The notes below the pieces were generated by a model. It worked only from the letters and a program-made list of their open reading frames with translations, was not told where the DNA came from and ran no database searches. Positions 7,967 through 16,633 of a stretch of 64,000 bases of DNA are shown here, piece by piece. Location: contig NZ_CAKTFO010000003.1 of the NCBI RefSeq assembly GCF_934560975.1, positions 1 through 64,000 of the forward strand. Direction: 5' to 3'. The DNA comes from an uncultured Sphingomonas sp. (GTDB lineage Bacteria; Pseudomonadota; Alphaproteobacteria; Sphingomonadales; Sphingomonadaceae). A program made the translations under genes and the position numbers. Positions within the stretch are counted from its first letter, which is position 1; every line of letters begins with the position of its first letter.

Positions 7967-9385
7967 ATGATGACGCGCGGAATGTCGATGGCAGCGGCGG
8001 GGGTAATGATCGTAGCGGCGGCAATGGGCGTACCCGCGTCGGCGGCCGCGCCCCAACCCGGCCTTCGTCCGCAGGCGGAGGCCCAGGCGCTCGACCTTGC
8101 GAAGAAGGCGATCGCGCTCAGGTCGGTAACGGGGCAGGGCAACCAGACGGGCCAGGTCGCGGCCTTGTTCAAGCAGGCGCTGGTGGACAGCGGCTTTCCG
8201 GCGGACGCGATCACCATCACGCCGGTGGACGACACCGCCTACTTCATCGCCCGTTGGAAAGGGCTGGACGCCAAGCTGAAGCCGCTGGTCATTTCCGGCC
8301 ACATGGACGTGGTGGCGGCCAACCCCAAGGACTGGCAGCGCGATCCGTTCACGCCGCTGGTGGAAAACGGCTATCTGTTCGGGCGCGGTGCCAGCGACAT
8401 GAAGCTGGACGGGGCGATGGCGGTCACCGCTCTGGCCGAACTGAAGCGGCAGGGCTTCGCCCCGCGCCGCGACATCGTGCTGGAATTTTCGGGTGACGAG
8501 GAAACCGCGATGAAGACCAGCGCGATCCTCGCCGATCAGCTCAAGAATGCCGAACTGGTGCTCAACATCGACGGTGGCGGCGGGATGCTGGATGCCGACA
8601 CCGGCAAGCCGCTTTACTGGGTGTGGACTGCGGCCGAAAAGACCTATGCCGATTTTGAGCTGAGCGTCACCAACCCCGGCGGCCATTCGTCCGCGCCGCG
8701 TGCCGTGAACGCCATCTATCAACTGTCCGCCGCCTTGACCAAGGTCGGCAATTACCAGTTCAAGCCCGAACTTAACGCGATCACCCGCGCCTCCCTCGCC
8801 AGCGCCGCCCGCTACGAGGAGCCGAAGACGGCGGCGGCGATGCGCGCCTTTGTCGCAGATCCCGCCGACAGGACGGCCATCGCGACCCTGACCGCCAATC
8901 CGGCCACCGTGGGGCGGATCGGCACCACCTGCGTCGCGACCATGGTCGATGCGGGCCACGCGCAGAACGCCTTGCCGCAGCGCGCGACCGCCAACATCAA
9001 CTGCCGTATCTTCCCAGGCCACAAGCCGGCCGACATCATGGCCGAACTGGCCCGCGTGATCGGTGATCCCGCGGTGAAGATCCGCGACGTCAGCGAAGGA
9101 TCGGTGGCGACCGATGCGTCACCTTTGCGGCCGGACGTGTCCGCTGCGGTCGAGCGGGCGCTGCATCAGGTCTATCCCGGCGTGCCGGTCTTCCCCGGCC
9201 AGGCTTCGGGGGCCAGCGACAGCATGTGGTATCGCGCCAAGGGCATACCGAGCTACAGCATCAGCCCGATCTTCATGAAGGACGCCGACGATTTCAGCCA
9301 TGGCCTGAACGAACGCGTGCCCGTTTTCAACATCGCGCCGGGCGTGCGTTACTACATGACCCTGTTCAGCAATTTGTCGCAATAA
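7967..9385 (+). CDS. Secreted M20 family metallopeptidase
   Basis: A 472-residue zinc peptidase of the M20/M25/M40 type. An N-terminal signal peptide (SMAAAGVMIVAAAMGVPASA) predicts export to the periplasm. Zinc ligands and catalytic residues are visible: SGHMDVV, GRGASDMKLDGAMA, the general-base pair in FSGDEETAM, and a C-terminal His near DDFSHGLNE. A dimerisation domain (NPGGHSSAPRAVNAIYQL) sits between. It probably cleaves small peptides or N-acyl amino acids; substrate is not deducible. The ATG at 7967 follows AAAGGGAGACA, and the upstream frame to 7697 lacks a signal sequence. It is divergent from fumC. Confidence 0.9.
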   Translation: MMTRGMSMAAAGVMIVAAAMGVPASAAAPQPGLRPQAEAQALDLAKKAIALRSVTGQGNQTGQVAALFKQALVDSGFPADAITITPVDDTAYFIARWKGLDAKLKPLVISGHMDVVAANPKDWQRDPFTPLVENGYLFGRGASDMKLDGAMAVTALAELKRQGFAPRRDIVLEFSGDEETAMKTSAILADQLKNAELVLNIDGGGGMLDADTGKPLYWVWTAAEKTYADFELSVTNPGGHSSAPRAVNAIYQLSAALTKVGNYQFKPELNAITRASLASAARYEEPKTAAAMRAFVADPADRTAIATLTANPATVGRIGTTCVATMVDAGHAQNALPQRATANINCRIFPGHKPADIMAELARVIGDPAVKIRDVSEGSVATDASPLRPDVSAAVERALHQVYPGVPVFPGQASGASDSMWYRAKGIPSYSISPIFMKDADDFSHGLNERVPVFNIAPGVRYYMTLFSNLSQ

Positions 9386-9396
9386 GGTGTCGGAAG

Positions 9397-9420
9397 CCGC
9401 GCCGGACCCGTTCGGCGCGG
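9397..9420 (+). terminator. Hairpin between convergent M20 peptidase and sspB
   Basis: CCGCGCCG and CGGCGCGG form a perfect 8-bp GC stem with an 8-nt loop, 11 bp after the M20 stop. There is no T run, so it is a weak terminator candidate, possibly working in both directions. Confidence 0.4.
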
Positions 9421-9504
9421 TATCCTGCGGGCGTAGGGCCAGCTTCTCAACAGCGCATGCGCCGATCCGCGTGCAGCCTTTGTCGAATCGCACGAGCGAT
9501 CGTG

Positions 9505-9575
9505 CTCTCGCGCAGGCGGGAGCCCAAAAGGCGAAGATCGTCGCGCAAACTCCTCCACTCCCGCCTGCGCGGGAG
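9505..9575. repeat. Inverted pair of REP-like palindromes
   Basis: Two 18-nt units, CTCTCGCGCAGGCGGGAG at 9505-9522 and CTCCCGCCTGCGCGGGAG at 9558-9575, are each self-complementary around a 4-nt centre. They face each other as reverse complements 35 bp apart. Related units occur at 12999-13016 and 13199-13216, so this is a dispersed extragenic palindrome family of this genome. No gene lies in 9386-9617 otherwise. Confidence 0.7.
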
Positions 9576-9617
9576 CATTGGAGTCGTGGTTGCCGGAACG
9601 CTGGCGCCGCCGCCGGC

Positions 9618-10094
9618 TTACTTCTTGCGGGTGAAGTCCACCGACACGACGTTGGAGCCGTCCTCGACCTGCCGCACCACCGGATCGTTCTCCGGCGGGT
9701 GGATCTCCTCCGGCTCCTGATTGTCGGCCTGCGCCGAAAAGTGGAGCGCGAAGTCGACCGCCGGATCCTGGAACGCCGTGATCGCCGCAAAGGGAATCAC
9801 CAGCTTCGACCCGACCTGGTTGAAGCTCAACCCCACCTCGAAGTGGGTGGGGCTGACGTGTAGGTCCCAGTAGCGGTTCTGGATGACGATCGTCATCTCG
9901 TCGGGATAGCGTTCGGTCAGGTGACGCGGGATATCGACGCCGGGCGCCTGCGTCTTGAACGTGATGTAGAAGTGGTGGCTGCCGGGCAGGCCGCTCTTCT
10001 CCACCTGGCCGATCACGCGGCCAACCACGGCGCGCAGGGCGTCCTGCACGATCTCATCATACGGAATCAGGCTGTCGGGAGGGCCATCGGTCAT
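9618..10094 (-). CDS. sspB: SspB-family ClpXP protease adaptor
   Basis: A 158-residue adaptor that delivers ssrA-tagged and other substrates to ClpXP. It is the alphaproteobacterial type: IPYDEIVQDALRAVVGRV, GSHHFYITFKTQAPGVDIP, LTERYPDEMTIVIQNRYWDL and FEVGLSFNQVGSKLVIPFAA form the substrate-binding fold. An acidic linker follows, and the C-terminal basic VVSVDFTRKK is the ClpX-docking tail. The ATG at 10094 leaves 72 bp to divergent hisB; the longer open frame to 10775 is a shadow of hisB. Confidence 0.9.
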   Translation of the reverse strand: MTDGPPDSLIPYDEIVQDALRAVVGRVIGQVEKSGLPGSHHFYITFKTQAPGVDIPRHLTERYPDEMTIVIQNRYWDLHVSPTHFEVGLSFNQVGSKLVIPFAAITAFQDPAVDFALHFSAQADNQEPEEIHPPENDPVVRQVEDGSNVVSVDFTRKK

Positions 10095-10166
10095 GCCCCT
10101 CACCTGAACTTGGGCGCGAGGCGGGTCAAGCGTTGCCTGTGTCCGCGTCGGCGCTATACGCCGCCC

Positions 10167-10766
10167 ATGCGCACCGCCACCATCAGCCGCAAGACCGCCG
10201 AGACGTCGATCGACGTTTCCGTCAACCTCGACGGATCGGGCGTGTATGAGATTTCGACCGGGATCGGCTTTCTCGACCACATGATCGAGCAGGTGTCCCG
10301 CCATTCGCTGATCGACATCAAGCTGAAATGCGACGGCGATCTCCATATCGACCAGCATCACACGACCGAGGATTCGGCGCTGGCGCTGGGACAGGCGGTG
10401 AAGAAGGCGCTGGGGGACCGGCGCGGCATCACCCGCTACGGCACGGCCTATTCGCCGATGGACGAGACGCTGAGCCGCGTTGCGATCGACATCAGCGGTC
10501 GCCCCTATCTGGTGTGGAAGGCCGAGTTCACCCAGACCAAGCTGGGCGAGCTGGATACGGAGCTGATCGAACACTGGTTCCACAGCTTCGCCGGCGAGGT
10601 CGGCCTGACCCTGCACATCGAGACGCTCTACGGCCGCAACAACCACCATATCTGCGAAAGCCTGTTCAAGGGCCTCGCTCGCGCGCTGCGCCAGGCGGTC
10701 GAGATCGACCCGCGCAAGGCCGATGCGATCCCCTCGACCAAGGGGACGCTGGGAGGGGAGGCGTGA
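10167..10766 (+). CDS. hisB: Imidazoleglycerol-phosphate dehydratase
   Basis: Catalyses dehydration of imidazole glycerol phosphate to imidazole acetol phosphate in histidine synthesis. This is the monofunctional 199-residue form, without the phosphatase domain of enterobacteria. Metal-binding histidine motifs are both present: DQHHTTEDSALALGQA and NNHHICESLFKGLARAL, plus GIGFLDHMIEQVSRHS. It is first in a hisB-hisH-hisA-hisF run, with 7 bp to hisH. hisE and hisI, which often follow hisF in alphaproteobacteria, are not found here. Confidence 0.97.
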   Translation: MRTATISRKTAETSIDVSVNLDGSGVYEISTGIGFLDHMIEQVSRHSLIDIKLKCDGDLHIDQHHTTEDSALALGQAVKKALGDRRGITRYGTAYSPMDETLSRVAIDISGRPYLVWKAEFTQTKLGELDTELIEHWFHSFAGEVGLTLHIETLYGRNNHHICESLFKGLARALRQAVEIDPRKADAIPSTKGTLGGEA

Positions 10767-10773
10767 CCGGCCC

Positions 10774-11388
10774 ATGACCCTGGCCCTGATCGATTATGGC
10801 GCGGGCAACCTCCGCTCGGTGGACAATGCCCTGCGCGCGGCGGGGGCGGACAATGTGATCGTCACCGCCGATCCCGACCTGATCCGCCGCGCCGACCGCG
10901 TCGTGCTGCCTGGCGTCGGCGCGTTCGGGGCGTGCATGGGGGCGCTGACGGCGATCCCGGGCATGGTGGAGGCACTGAACGACCGCGTGATCCGCGAAGG
11001 CGCGCCGTTCTTGGGCGTGTGCGTCGGCATGCAGCTGATGGCCGATGCCGGCGAGGAGTTCGGCACCACCCCCGGCCTGGGCTGGATCGGCGGCACGGTG
11101 CGCAAGCTGGAACCGGCGGACGCGGCCGCCCGCGTGCCGCACATGGGCTGGAACGATGTGGTGCCCGACCGGGCGCATCCGCTGGTGGAGGCGGGCGAGG
11201 CTTATTTCCTCCATAGCTTCGCCTTCGACGTGGCCGATCCCGCGCACCGCGCCGCCGCGACCGACCATGGTGGGCCGGTGACCGCCGCGGTCGCGCGCGA
11301 CAATCTGATCGGCGCGCAATTCCATCCCGAAAAGAGCCAGGCCTACGGCCTCGCCTTCCTGTCCCGCTTTCTCGACTGGCGTCCCTGA
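10774..11388 (+). CDS. hisH: Imidazole glycerol phosphate synthase, glutaminase subunit
   Basis: A class I glutamine amidotransferase that supplies ammonia to HisF. The 204-residue protein starts MTLALIDYGAGNLRSV. The nucleophile Cys lies in FLGVCVGMQLM, and the catalytic His and Glu in QFHPEKSQ. The stop codon is immediately followed by the hisA ATG (TGAATG), so expression is coupled. Partner HisF is encoded two genes downstream. Confidence 0.97.
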   Translation: MTLALIDYGAGNLRSVDNALRAAGADNVIVTADPDLIRRADRVVLPGVGAFGACMGALTAIPGMVEALNDRVIREGAPFLGVCVGMQLMADAGEEFGTTPGLGWIGGTVRKLEPADAAARVPHMGWNDVVPDRAHPLVEAGEAYFLHSFAFDVADPAHRAAATDHGGPVTAAVARDNLIGAQFHPEKSQAYGLAFLSRFLDWRP

Positions 11389-12129
11389 ATGAGCATCACA
11401 ATCTATCCCGCCATCGACCTGAAGGATGGCAAGGTCGTCCGCCTGCTGGAAGGCGACATGGCCCGTGCGACCATCTTCAACGACGATCCGGTGGCGCAGG
11501 CCAACGTGTTCCACGAAGCGGGCGCGGACCACCTCCACGTCGTCGATCTGGACGGCGCGTTCCAGGGCCAGTCGGTCAATGGCGAGATCGTGGCCGAGAT
11601 CGTGGAAAGCTTCCCCGGCAAGGTCCAGGTGGGCGGCGGCATCCGTACCCGCGACGCGATCGACCGCTGGCTGGCGCGCGGCGTCGACCGGGTGGTGATC
11701 GGCACGGCGGCCTTGACCGACCCGGAACTGGTGCGGGAAGCGGCGCGGGCGCTGCCCCACCGGATCGTGGTCGCGGTGGATGCACGCGACGGCATGGTCG
11801 CGACCCATGGCTGGGCGGAAGTGTCCGACATGACCGCCGTCGACCTCGCCAACCGCTTTGCCGACGTGGGCGTTGCGGCGGCGTTGTTCACCGACGTCGG
11901 CCGCGATGGGCTGCTGAAGGGCTGCAACGTGCGCGCGACGTCCGAACTCGCCCGCAACACCCGCCTGCCGGTGATCGCCAGCGGCGGGGTGAAGGGGCTG
12001 GTCGACATTGCCGACCTCGCCCGCCATGCGAGCGAGGGGATCGAGGGCGTGATCTGCGGCCGGGCCGTGTATGACGGCAAGCTCGACCTGCGAAAGGCGC
12101 TGCGCCTGGCCCACGACGAGGCGATCTAG
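11389..12129 (+). CDS. hisA: ProFAR isomerase HisA
   Basis: 1-(5-phosphoribosyl)-5-[(5-phosphoribosylamino)methylideneamino]imidazole-4-carboxamide isomerase, a TIM barrel of 246 residues. Phosphate-binding loops and catalytic aspartates are in the expected places: IYPAIDLKDGKVVRLLEGD at the N-terminus (Asp in AIDL), QVGGGIRT, FTDVGRDGLLKG (second Asp) and IASGGV. It starts directly at the hisH stop, and its TAG stop overlaps the GTG start of hisF by one base. Confidence 0.97.
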   Translation: MSITIYPAIDLKDGKVVRLLEGDMARATIFNDDPVAQANVFHEAGADHLHVVDLDGAFQGQSVNGEIVAEIVESFPGKVQVGGGIRTRDAIDRWLARGVDRVVIGTAALTDPELVREAARALPHRIVVAVDARDGMVATHGWAEVSDMTAVDLANRFADVGVAAALFTDVGRDGLLKGCNVRATSELARNTRLPVIASGGVKGLVDIADLARHASEGIEGVICGRAVYDGKLDLRKALRLAHDEAI

Positions 12130-12899
12130 TGACCGTCCGCGCGCGCGTCATCCCGTGCCTGGACGTGGCGGGCGGCCGCGTGGTGAAGGGCGTCCAGTTC
12201 CTCGACCTGGCCGACGCCGGCGACCCGGTCGAGCAGGCCAAGGTCTATGATGCGGCCGGCGCGGACGAGCTCTGCTTCCTGGACATCACCGCCAGCCACG
12301 AGGCGCGCGGCACCATCCTGGACGTGGTGGCGCGCACGGCGGCAGTCTGCTTCATGCCGCTGACGGTGGGCGGCGGCGTCCGCTCGGTGGAGGATGCGCG
12401 CGCCTTGCTGCTGGCGGGCGCGGACAAGGTCGCGATCAACTCGGCGGCGGTGGCGCGGCCCGAACTGGCGGGCGACCTGGCCGATCGCTTCGGCGCGCAA
12501 TGCGTCGTCGGCGCGGTGGACGCCAAGGCGGTGGCGCGCGGCCGATGGGAGATCTTCACCCATGGCGGCCGCCGCGCGACCGGCATCGACGCGGTCGAAC
12601 ATGCCGTGCGCCTGGCGGAGCTGGGCGCGGGCGAGTTGCTTGTCACCTCCATGGACAATGACGGCACACGCGGCGGTTACGATCTGGGCCTGACCCGCGC
12701 CATTGCCGACGCGGTCAACGTGCCGGTGGTGGCCAGCGGCGGGGTCGGCACGCTGGACGACATGGTGGAGGGCATCACCAAGGGCCATGCCAGCGCCGTG
12801 CTGGCGGCCAGCATCTTCCATTTCGGGCAGCATACGGTGGCGGAGGCGCATGCCGCGCTGGCGGCGGCCGGTCTCCCGGTGCGGCGGGCGCTCGCCTGA
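12129..12899 (+). CDS. hisF: Imidazole glycerol phosphate synthase, cyclase subunit
   Basis: HisF closes the imidazole ring, using ammonia from HisH, and releases AICAR to purine synthesis. It is a 256-residue TIM barrel homologous to HisA: RVIPCLDVAGGRVVKGVQF, FLDITASHEARGT, VGGGVRSVEDA, SMDNDGTRGGYDLGL and VVASGGVGTLDDM. The start is GTG, sharing its first base with the last base of the hisA stop (TAGTG). It is the last gene of the his run; more than 500 bp without a clear gene follow. Confidence 0.97.
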   Translation: MTVRARVIPCLDVAGGRVVKGVQFLDLADAGDPVEQAKVYDAAGADELCFLDITASHEARGTILDVVARTAAVCFMPLTVGGGVRSVEDARALLLAGADKVAINSAAVARPELAGDLADRFGAQCVVGAVDAKAVARGRWEIFTHGGRRATGIDAVEHAVRLAELGAGELLVTSMDNDGTRGGYDLGLTRAIADAVNVPVVASGGVGTLDDMVEGITKGHASAVLAASIFHFGQHTVAEAHAALAAAGLPVRRALA

Positions 12900-13426
12900 T
12901 CGCCGCAGACGGGGGCTCTATCCGGGGCCGGATGGACACGGTGCCTGTAGGGAAAAGGTGAGGGGCGCCCCCGGGGACGTGTCATTCTCTCTCCTGGCCT
13001 GCCGCCTTCGCGGGAGCACAAGAGGGCGGGGCGTCGGCCGGCGGATCCTGGTTCGTGATATGGGATGTCATCATCCCAACGCCCCATGCGGCTTCGGCTC
13101 AAGAAGGTGGCAAGGGCGCAACCGTCCGCGCGCTCAGCGGCTGATCAAATCCTTCCCGCAGTCAGCGCGTGTCCTGCTCCCGCCGCAGCATCGTCATGCT
13201 CCCGCGAAGGCGGGAGCCTGGCAGGCGATCCGCGCCGTTCCAGGCTCGGGCTCGCGCGAGCTGACGCTTCCCGGTGACCAGAATCTGGCCTGGAGCGGTT
13301 GGCGACGGATCGTAATACAACCTGCGCGAAAACCGCTCTAAATAGCTGCGATCAGGGCGATATGCCTGCGGTGAACGGTCACCCTGTTCGGACCTGCGCC
13401 ATCACCGGCCGCGGCGCGGCGATCCG
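12900..13426. other. Intergenic region with REP-like palindromes
   Basis: There is no supportable gene. Two units of the dispersed palindrome lie here: CTGCCGCCTTCGCGGGAG (12999-13016, one stem mismatch) and CTCCCGCGAAGGCGGGAG (13199-13216, perfect). They lie in opposite orientation about 180 bp apart. The open frames here show no codon pattern or recognisable motif. Confidence 0.6.
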
Positions 13427-13579
13427 TCAGGACGAAGCCCGGCTGTTCGCATCCGTGCACAGGCCGTCGCCCGTATGTTCCTTGCAATGGTCCTGCGCCT
13501 TGGCGCTGCACCCGGACATGGCCGTGATCGCACCCAGAGCGAGCAGGACGGCGAAAACGGAACGAAGCGAACGATACAT
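13427..13579 (-). CDS. Small predicted lipoprotein
   Basis: A 50-residue frame beginning MYRSLRSVFAVLLALGAITA, with a lipobox MSGC at residues 20-23. The mature part is short and Cys-rich (CSAKAQDHCKEHTGDGLCTD). The features fit an entericidin-like or other tiny lipoprotein, but no family is recognised. The ribosome binding site is weak, so the start is uncertain. It is too short for most ORF lists. The n-region, hydrophobic core and lipobox together make chance unlikely. Confidence 0.5.
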   Translation of the reverse strand: MYRSLRSVFAVLLALGAITAMSGCSAKAQDHCKEHTGDGLCTDANSRASS

Positions 13580-14008
13580 CCTGAAATCCAGCTACCGAAT
13601 ACGCGTCCCCGGGCGCGCTCCATCGCACGACCCACAATCCGGTCAGCGACGGAGTGCCGCTATATCGCGACAGGCCTCCTGTCGCTGATCAAGATCAAGC
13701 AACACAATAGGTTAACCAACAATCCGGAGCCGCAGGCCGAAAGTGTGGCAGGATCGTCGCAATGGCGATTGCGCGTGAATCCCGTCACGAGGCCTTGGCG
13801 AGAAAGCACTCCACTGCCCTGCATGGAGCCGGGGCATGGCCGATGCGCAGGCCGGCCGGCCGCAAACGGCTACCGGCTTGCTACTCACGTCATCCTGTCC
13901 GGTAACGCATAGCCCACGACGCGGGGCCCGGCTCGGAATAAGGTCAGGCCGCGCCGGAACGACGAAGGCCTGACCTGCCAACCCCGATGACCGCGGGCGA
14001 GCCGCTGC
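13580..14008. other. Intergenic region without a supported gene
   Basis: Frames here are short and lack motifs. A stretch around 13690-13725 is comparatively AT-rich (GATCAAGATCAAGCAACACA and following), which may be promoter sequence for the small lipoprotein upstream on the minus strand. No tRNA, terminator or repeat was identified. Confidence 0.4.
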
Positions 14009-15310
14009 TCAGCGGGGCTGGCCGTCCGCCTTGACCACCGTGCCACCCTTCATCACGAAGGCCACGCGCTCCAGCACGCGGACATTCCCCAGCGGATCGC
14101 CGTCGACCGCGATCAGGTCGGCATAGCGGCCCGGCTGTACCTGGCCGATGTCCGTGCTGCCGATCAGGTCGGCGGCGTTGCGGGTGCCGGCCAGGATCGC
14201 CTGCATCGGCGTCATGCCGGCCTGCACCATCAGCGCCAGTTCCTGCGCATTCTCGCCATGGGCGGACAGGCCGAACGTGTCGGTGCCGAGCGCGATCTTC
14301 ACGCCCGCCGCCTGCGCATCATGCGCCATGCGCAGGATCATCGGGCCGATCACCTTGGCCTTTTCGGCGGTGGAGGGATTCAGCTGTTCGGGATGGGTCG
14401 TGGCGCGCTCATAAACCTTCTGCGCCACCAGCATGGTGGGGACCAGATAGGTGCCGTGCTGCCGGAACAGCTTGAACGTCCCGGCATCGGCATAGCTGCC
14501 ATGCTCGATCGAATCGACGCCCAGTTCGATCGTATGGTCGATCGCTTCCTTGCCATGCGCATGGGCCATGACCTTCATGCCCAGCGAATGGGCGGTATCG
14601 ATCACCGCCTTGATCTCGTCATCGGCCATCAGCTGATGCTTGGGATCGTCGCCGATCGACATGACCCCGCCCGACGGCATGATCTTGATCTGGTCCACCC
14701 CCAATTGCCGCATCCGGCGCACGGTGGTGCGGGCCTGCTCCGGAGTGTCGATCACCGAATCGTGCCAGTGCGGGATTTCGGAAAAGTCGGGCAGCAGGCC
14801 GTTGGCGGGATCGCCATGCCCGCCGGTGGGGCCGAGCGCATCGCCCGCCACCCACATGCGCGGGCCGGGAATGGATCCTTCCTCCACCCCCTTCTTGAGC
14901 GCGACGATGGCGTTGGTCGGGCCGCCGGCGTCACGGATGGAGGTAAAGCCCGCCATCAGGGTCGCGCGCGCGTCGTTCACACCGTCGATCAGTGCCTGGT
15001 AATCGGTGCGGGTCACCGCGTTGCGGATCGGGTCGCCCGGGTGAAAGGCGGACAGGATGTGGACGTGCGTGTCGATTAGGCCGGGCAGCACGGTCTTGCC
15101 GGACAGGTCCACCACCTCCGCGCCCGCCGGCGTGACGAAGCCGGGCTGGACGGCGGTGATGCGGTCGTCGTGCACCAGGATCGATACCTGCCGCTTCGGC
15201 GCGGCGCCGCTGCCGTCGATCAAAGTACCGGCGTGGATCACCAGGTCCTTGGCGGCGACCGGCGCCGCGGCGAGCGCCAGGACGGCGGCCAAAATACGTG
15301 CAAGCCTCAT
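14009..15310 (-). CDS. Secreted metal-dependent amidohydrolase
   Basis: A 433-residue amidohydrolase-superfamily enzyme with a signal peptide (MRLARILAAVLALAAAPVAA), predicted periplasmic. Binuclear metal site residues are visible: HVH in LIDTHVHILS near residue 82, the carboxylated lysine in DQIKIMPSGGV, His in VMAHAHG and SIEHGS, and Asp in LGTDTF. The closest relatives I can recall are imidazolonepropionase-like and prolidase-type peptidases that cleave dipeptides carrying a C-terminal Pro or basic residue, so a periplasmic dipeptidase is plausible. The substrate is inference. It lies 12 bp after DUF2585, probably cotranscribed. Confidence 0.87.
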   Translation of the reverse strand: MRLARILAAVLALAAAPVAAKDLVIHAGTLIDGSGAAPKRQVSILVHDDRITAVQPGFVTPAGAEVVDLSGKTVLPGLIDTHVHILSAFHPGDPIRNAVTRTDYQALIDGVNDARATLMAGFTSIRDAGGPTNAIVALKKGVEEGSIPGPRMWVAGDALGPTGGHGDPANGLLPDFSEIPHWHDSVIDTPEQARTTVRRMRQLGVDQIKIMPSGGVMSIGDDPKHQLMADDEIKAVIDTAHSLGMKVMAHAHGKEAIDHTIELGVDSIEHGSYADAGTFKLFRQHGTYLVPTMLVAQKVYERATTHPEQLNPSTAEKAKVIGPMILRMAHDAQAAGVKIALGTDTFGLSAHGENAQELALMVQAGMTPMQAILAGTRNAADLIGSTDIGQVQPGRYADLIAVDGDPLGNVRVLERVAFVMKGGTVVKADGQPR

Positions 15311-15322
15311 TCATGTCCCCCT

Positions 15323-15895
15323 TCAGAGTGCCTGCCACTGGCGGATCGCATCGATCGGCCACAGCAGCATGAGCACGTTCAATGCCAGATTGTCGCGGAT
15401 CAGCCACAAAGTCACGCCCTCGAACAGCAAGGCGACGACGATCGTGAGGAGAGGGGGCAGGCGGCGTGCCAGCATAAAGCCGGCTGCCATGCAGGCGATG
15501 TCCGCCAGTGAGTTGACGACGCTGTCGCCGACATAGCCGAGCGCCATCGTCGCGGTGCGATAGCGGTCGATCACGGCGGGCGAGTTCTCGACCCATTCCC
15601 ACGCCGCTTCGACCAGGATGGCGAGTGCCAGTCGCCACACCACCGGCATCCGGCGAAGCAGCAACCATCCCGCCAGGTAGAAGAGGAAGCCGTGAATGAC
15701 ATGGCTGGGGCTGTACCAGTCGAACAGATGCTGGCTGTTGCCGCCGTCCACCGCCCCATGCCACAGGTCGACATGGCCGCAGGTGCAGATCGGCGGCCGT
15801 CCCATCGCCAGCAGGGTCGCCACGGCCCCTGCCAGGGTCAGGGCGATCGAAGTCAGCGGCGCGGCGATCCGGTGGTTTGCGGCAAAGCGATGCAT
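15323..15895 (-). CDS. DUF2585 (UPF0314) membrane protein
   Basis: A 190-residue multi-pass inner-membrane protein of a family widespread in alphaproteobacteria with unknown function. The family hallmark CTCGHVDLWHGAVDGG and QHLFDWYSPSHVIHGF is intact, with further helices LAILVEAAWEWVENSPAVID and DSVVNSLADIACMAAGF. Its conserved His, Asp and Glu within membrane segments look enzymatic. I start at ATG 15895, leaving 44 bp to divergent gmk; a TTG start at 15931 is possible but would leave only 8 bp. Confidence 0.85.
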   Translation of the reverse strand: MHRFAANHRIAAPLTSIALTLAGAVATLLAMGRPPICTCGHVDLWHGAVDGGNSQHLFDWYSPSHVIHGFLFYLAGWLLLRRMPVVWRLALAILVEAAWEWVENSPAVIDRYRTATMALGYVGDSVVNSLADIACMAAGFMLARRLPPLLTIVVALLFEGVTLWLIRDNLALNVLMLLWPIDAIRQWQAL

Positions 15896-15939
15896 CCGTG
15901 CCACGTTGACCTTCCGCCGCCGGAAAGCCAAGAGCGGCC

Positions 15940-16581
15940 ATGCCTTTGTCCGGCCTTGAGCATCGCGGTGTCCTGTTCGTCCTTTCCTCGCCGTCCGGCG
16001 CGGGCAAGTCGACCATCGCGCGTCGATTGCAGGCGAGCGATCCCGACATCGCCGTATCCGTGTCCGTCACCACCCGCCCGCCGCGCCCCGGCGAGGTCGA
16101 CGGCGTCGATTATCACTTCGTCGACGTGCCCCGCTTCAAGGAGATGGTGGCGAACGGCGAGCTGATGGAATGGGCCCACGTCTTCGACAATCGCTACGGC
16201 ACGCCGCGCGCGCCGGTGGAGAAGATGCTGGCGGAGGGGCGCGACGTCCTGTTCGACATCGACTGGCAGGGCGCGCAGCAATTGTACCAGCAGGCCGGCG
16301 GCGACGTCGTGCGCGTCTTCATCCTGCCGCCCTCCATGGCCGAACTCGGCCGGCGGCTGCGTGGGCGTGGCACTGACGACGAGGCGGTGATCGAAGGCCG
16401 CATGGCGCGCGCCGCGGCGGAGATCAGCCACTGGGACGGCTATGATTACGTCCTCATCAACCAGGATGTGGATGCCTGCTTCGCCCAGGTGAAGACGATC
16501 CTGGATGCCGAACGCCTGCGCCGGTCGCGCCAGACGGGACTGATCGGTTTCGTCCGCAGACTGATGATCAAGGGCGGCTAA
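15940..16581 (+). CDS. gmk: Guanylate kinase
   Basis: Phosphorylates GMP to GDP with ATP. The 213-residue protein has the P-loop SSPSGAGKST near residues 16-25, the GMP-binding segment SVTTRPPRPGEVDGVDYHFV and the lid-region sequence GRGTDDEAVIEGRMARA. Size and motifs are standard. It is divergent from the DUF2585 gene and 52 bp upstream of a small membrane-protein gene. Confidence 0.97.
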   Translation: MPLSGLEHRGVLFVLSSPSGAGKSTIARRLQASDPDIAVSVSVTTRPPRPGEVDGVDYHFVDVPRFKEMVANGELMEWAHVFDNRYGTPRAPVEKMLAEGRDVLFDIDWQGAQQLYQQAGGDVVRVFILPPSMAELGRRLRGRGTDDEAVIEGRMARAAAEISHWDGYDYVLINQDVDACFAQVKTILDAERLRRSRQTGLIGFVRRLMIKGG

Positions 16582-16633
16582 GGATCGATTGACTTGCCCT
16601 GCGGTTGTAGCCCGCAAACAGGGAGCAAGCCTT

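Noticed and set aside
10666..12114. A 482-codon open frame on the minus strand over the his genes
   Set aside because: It is a shadow of hisH and hisA; both are strongly conserved.
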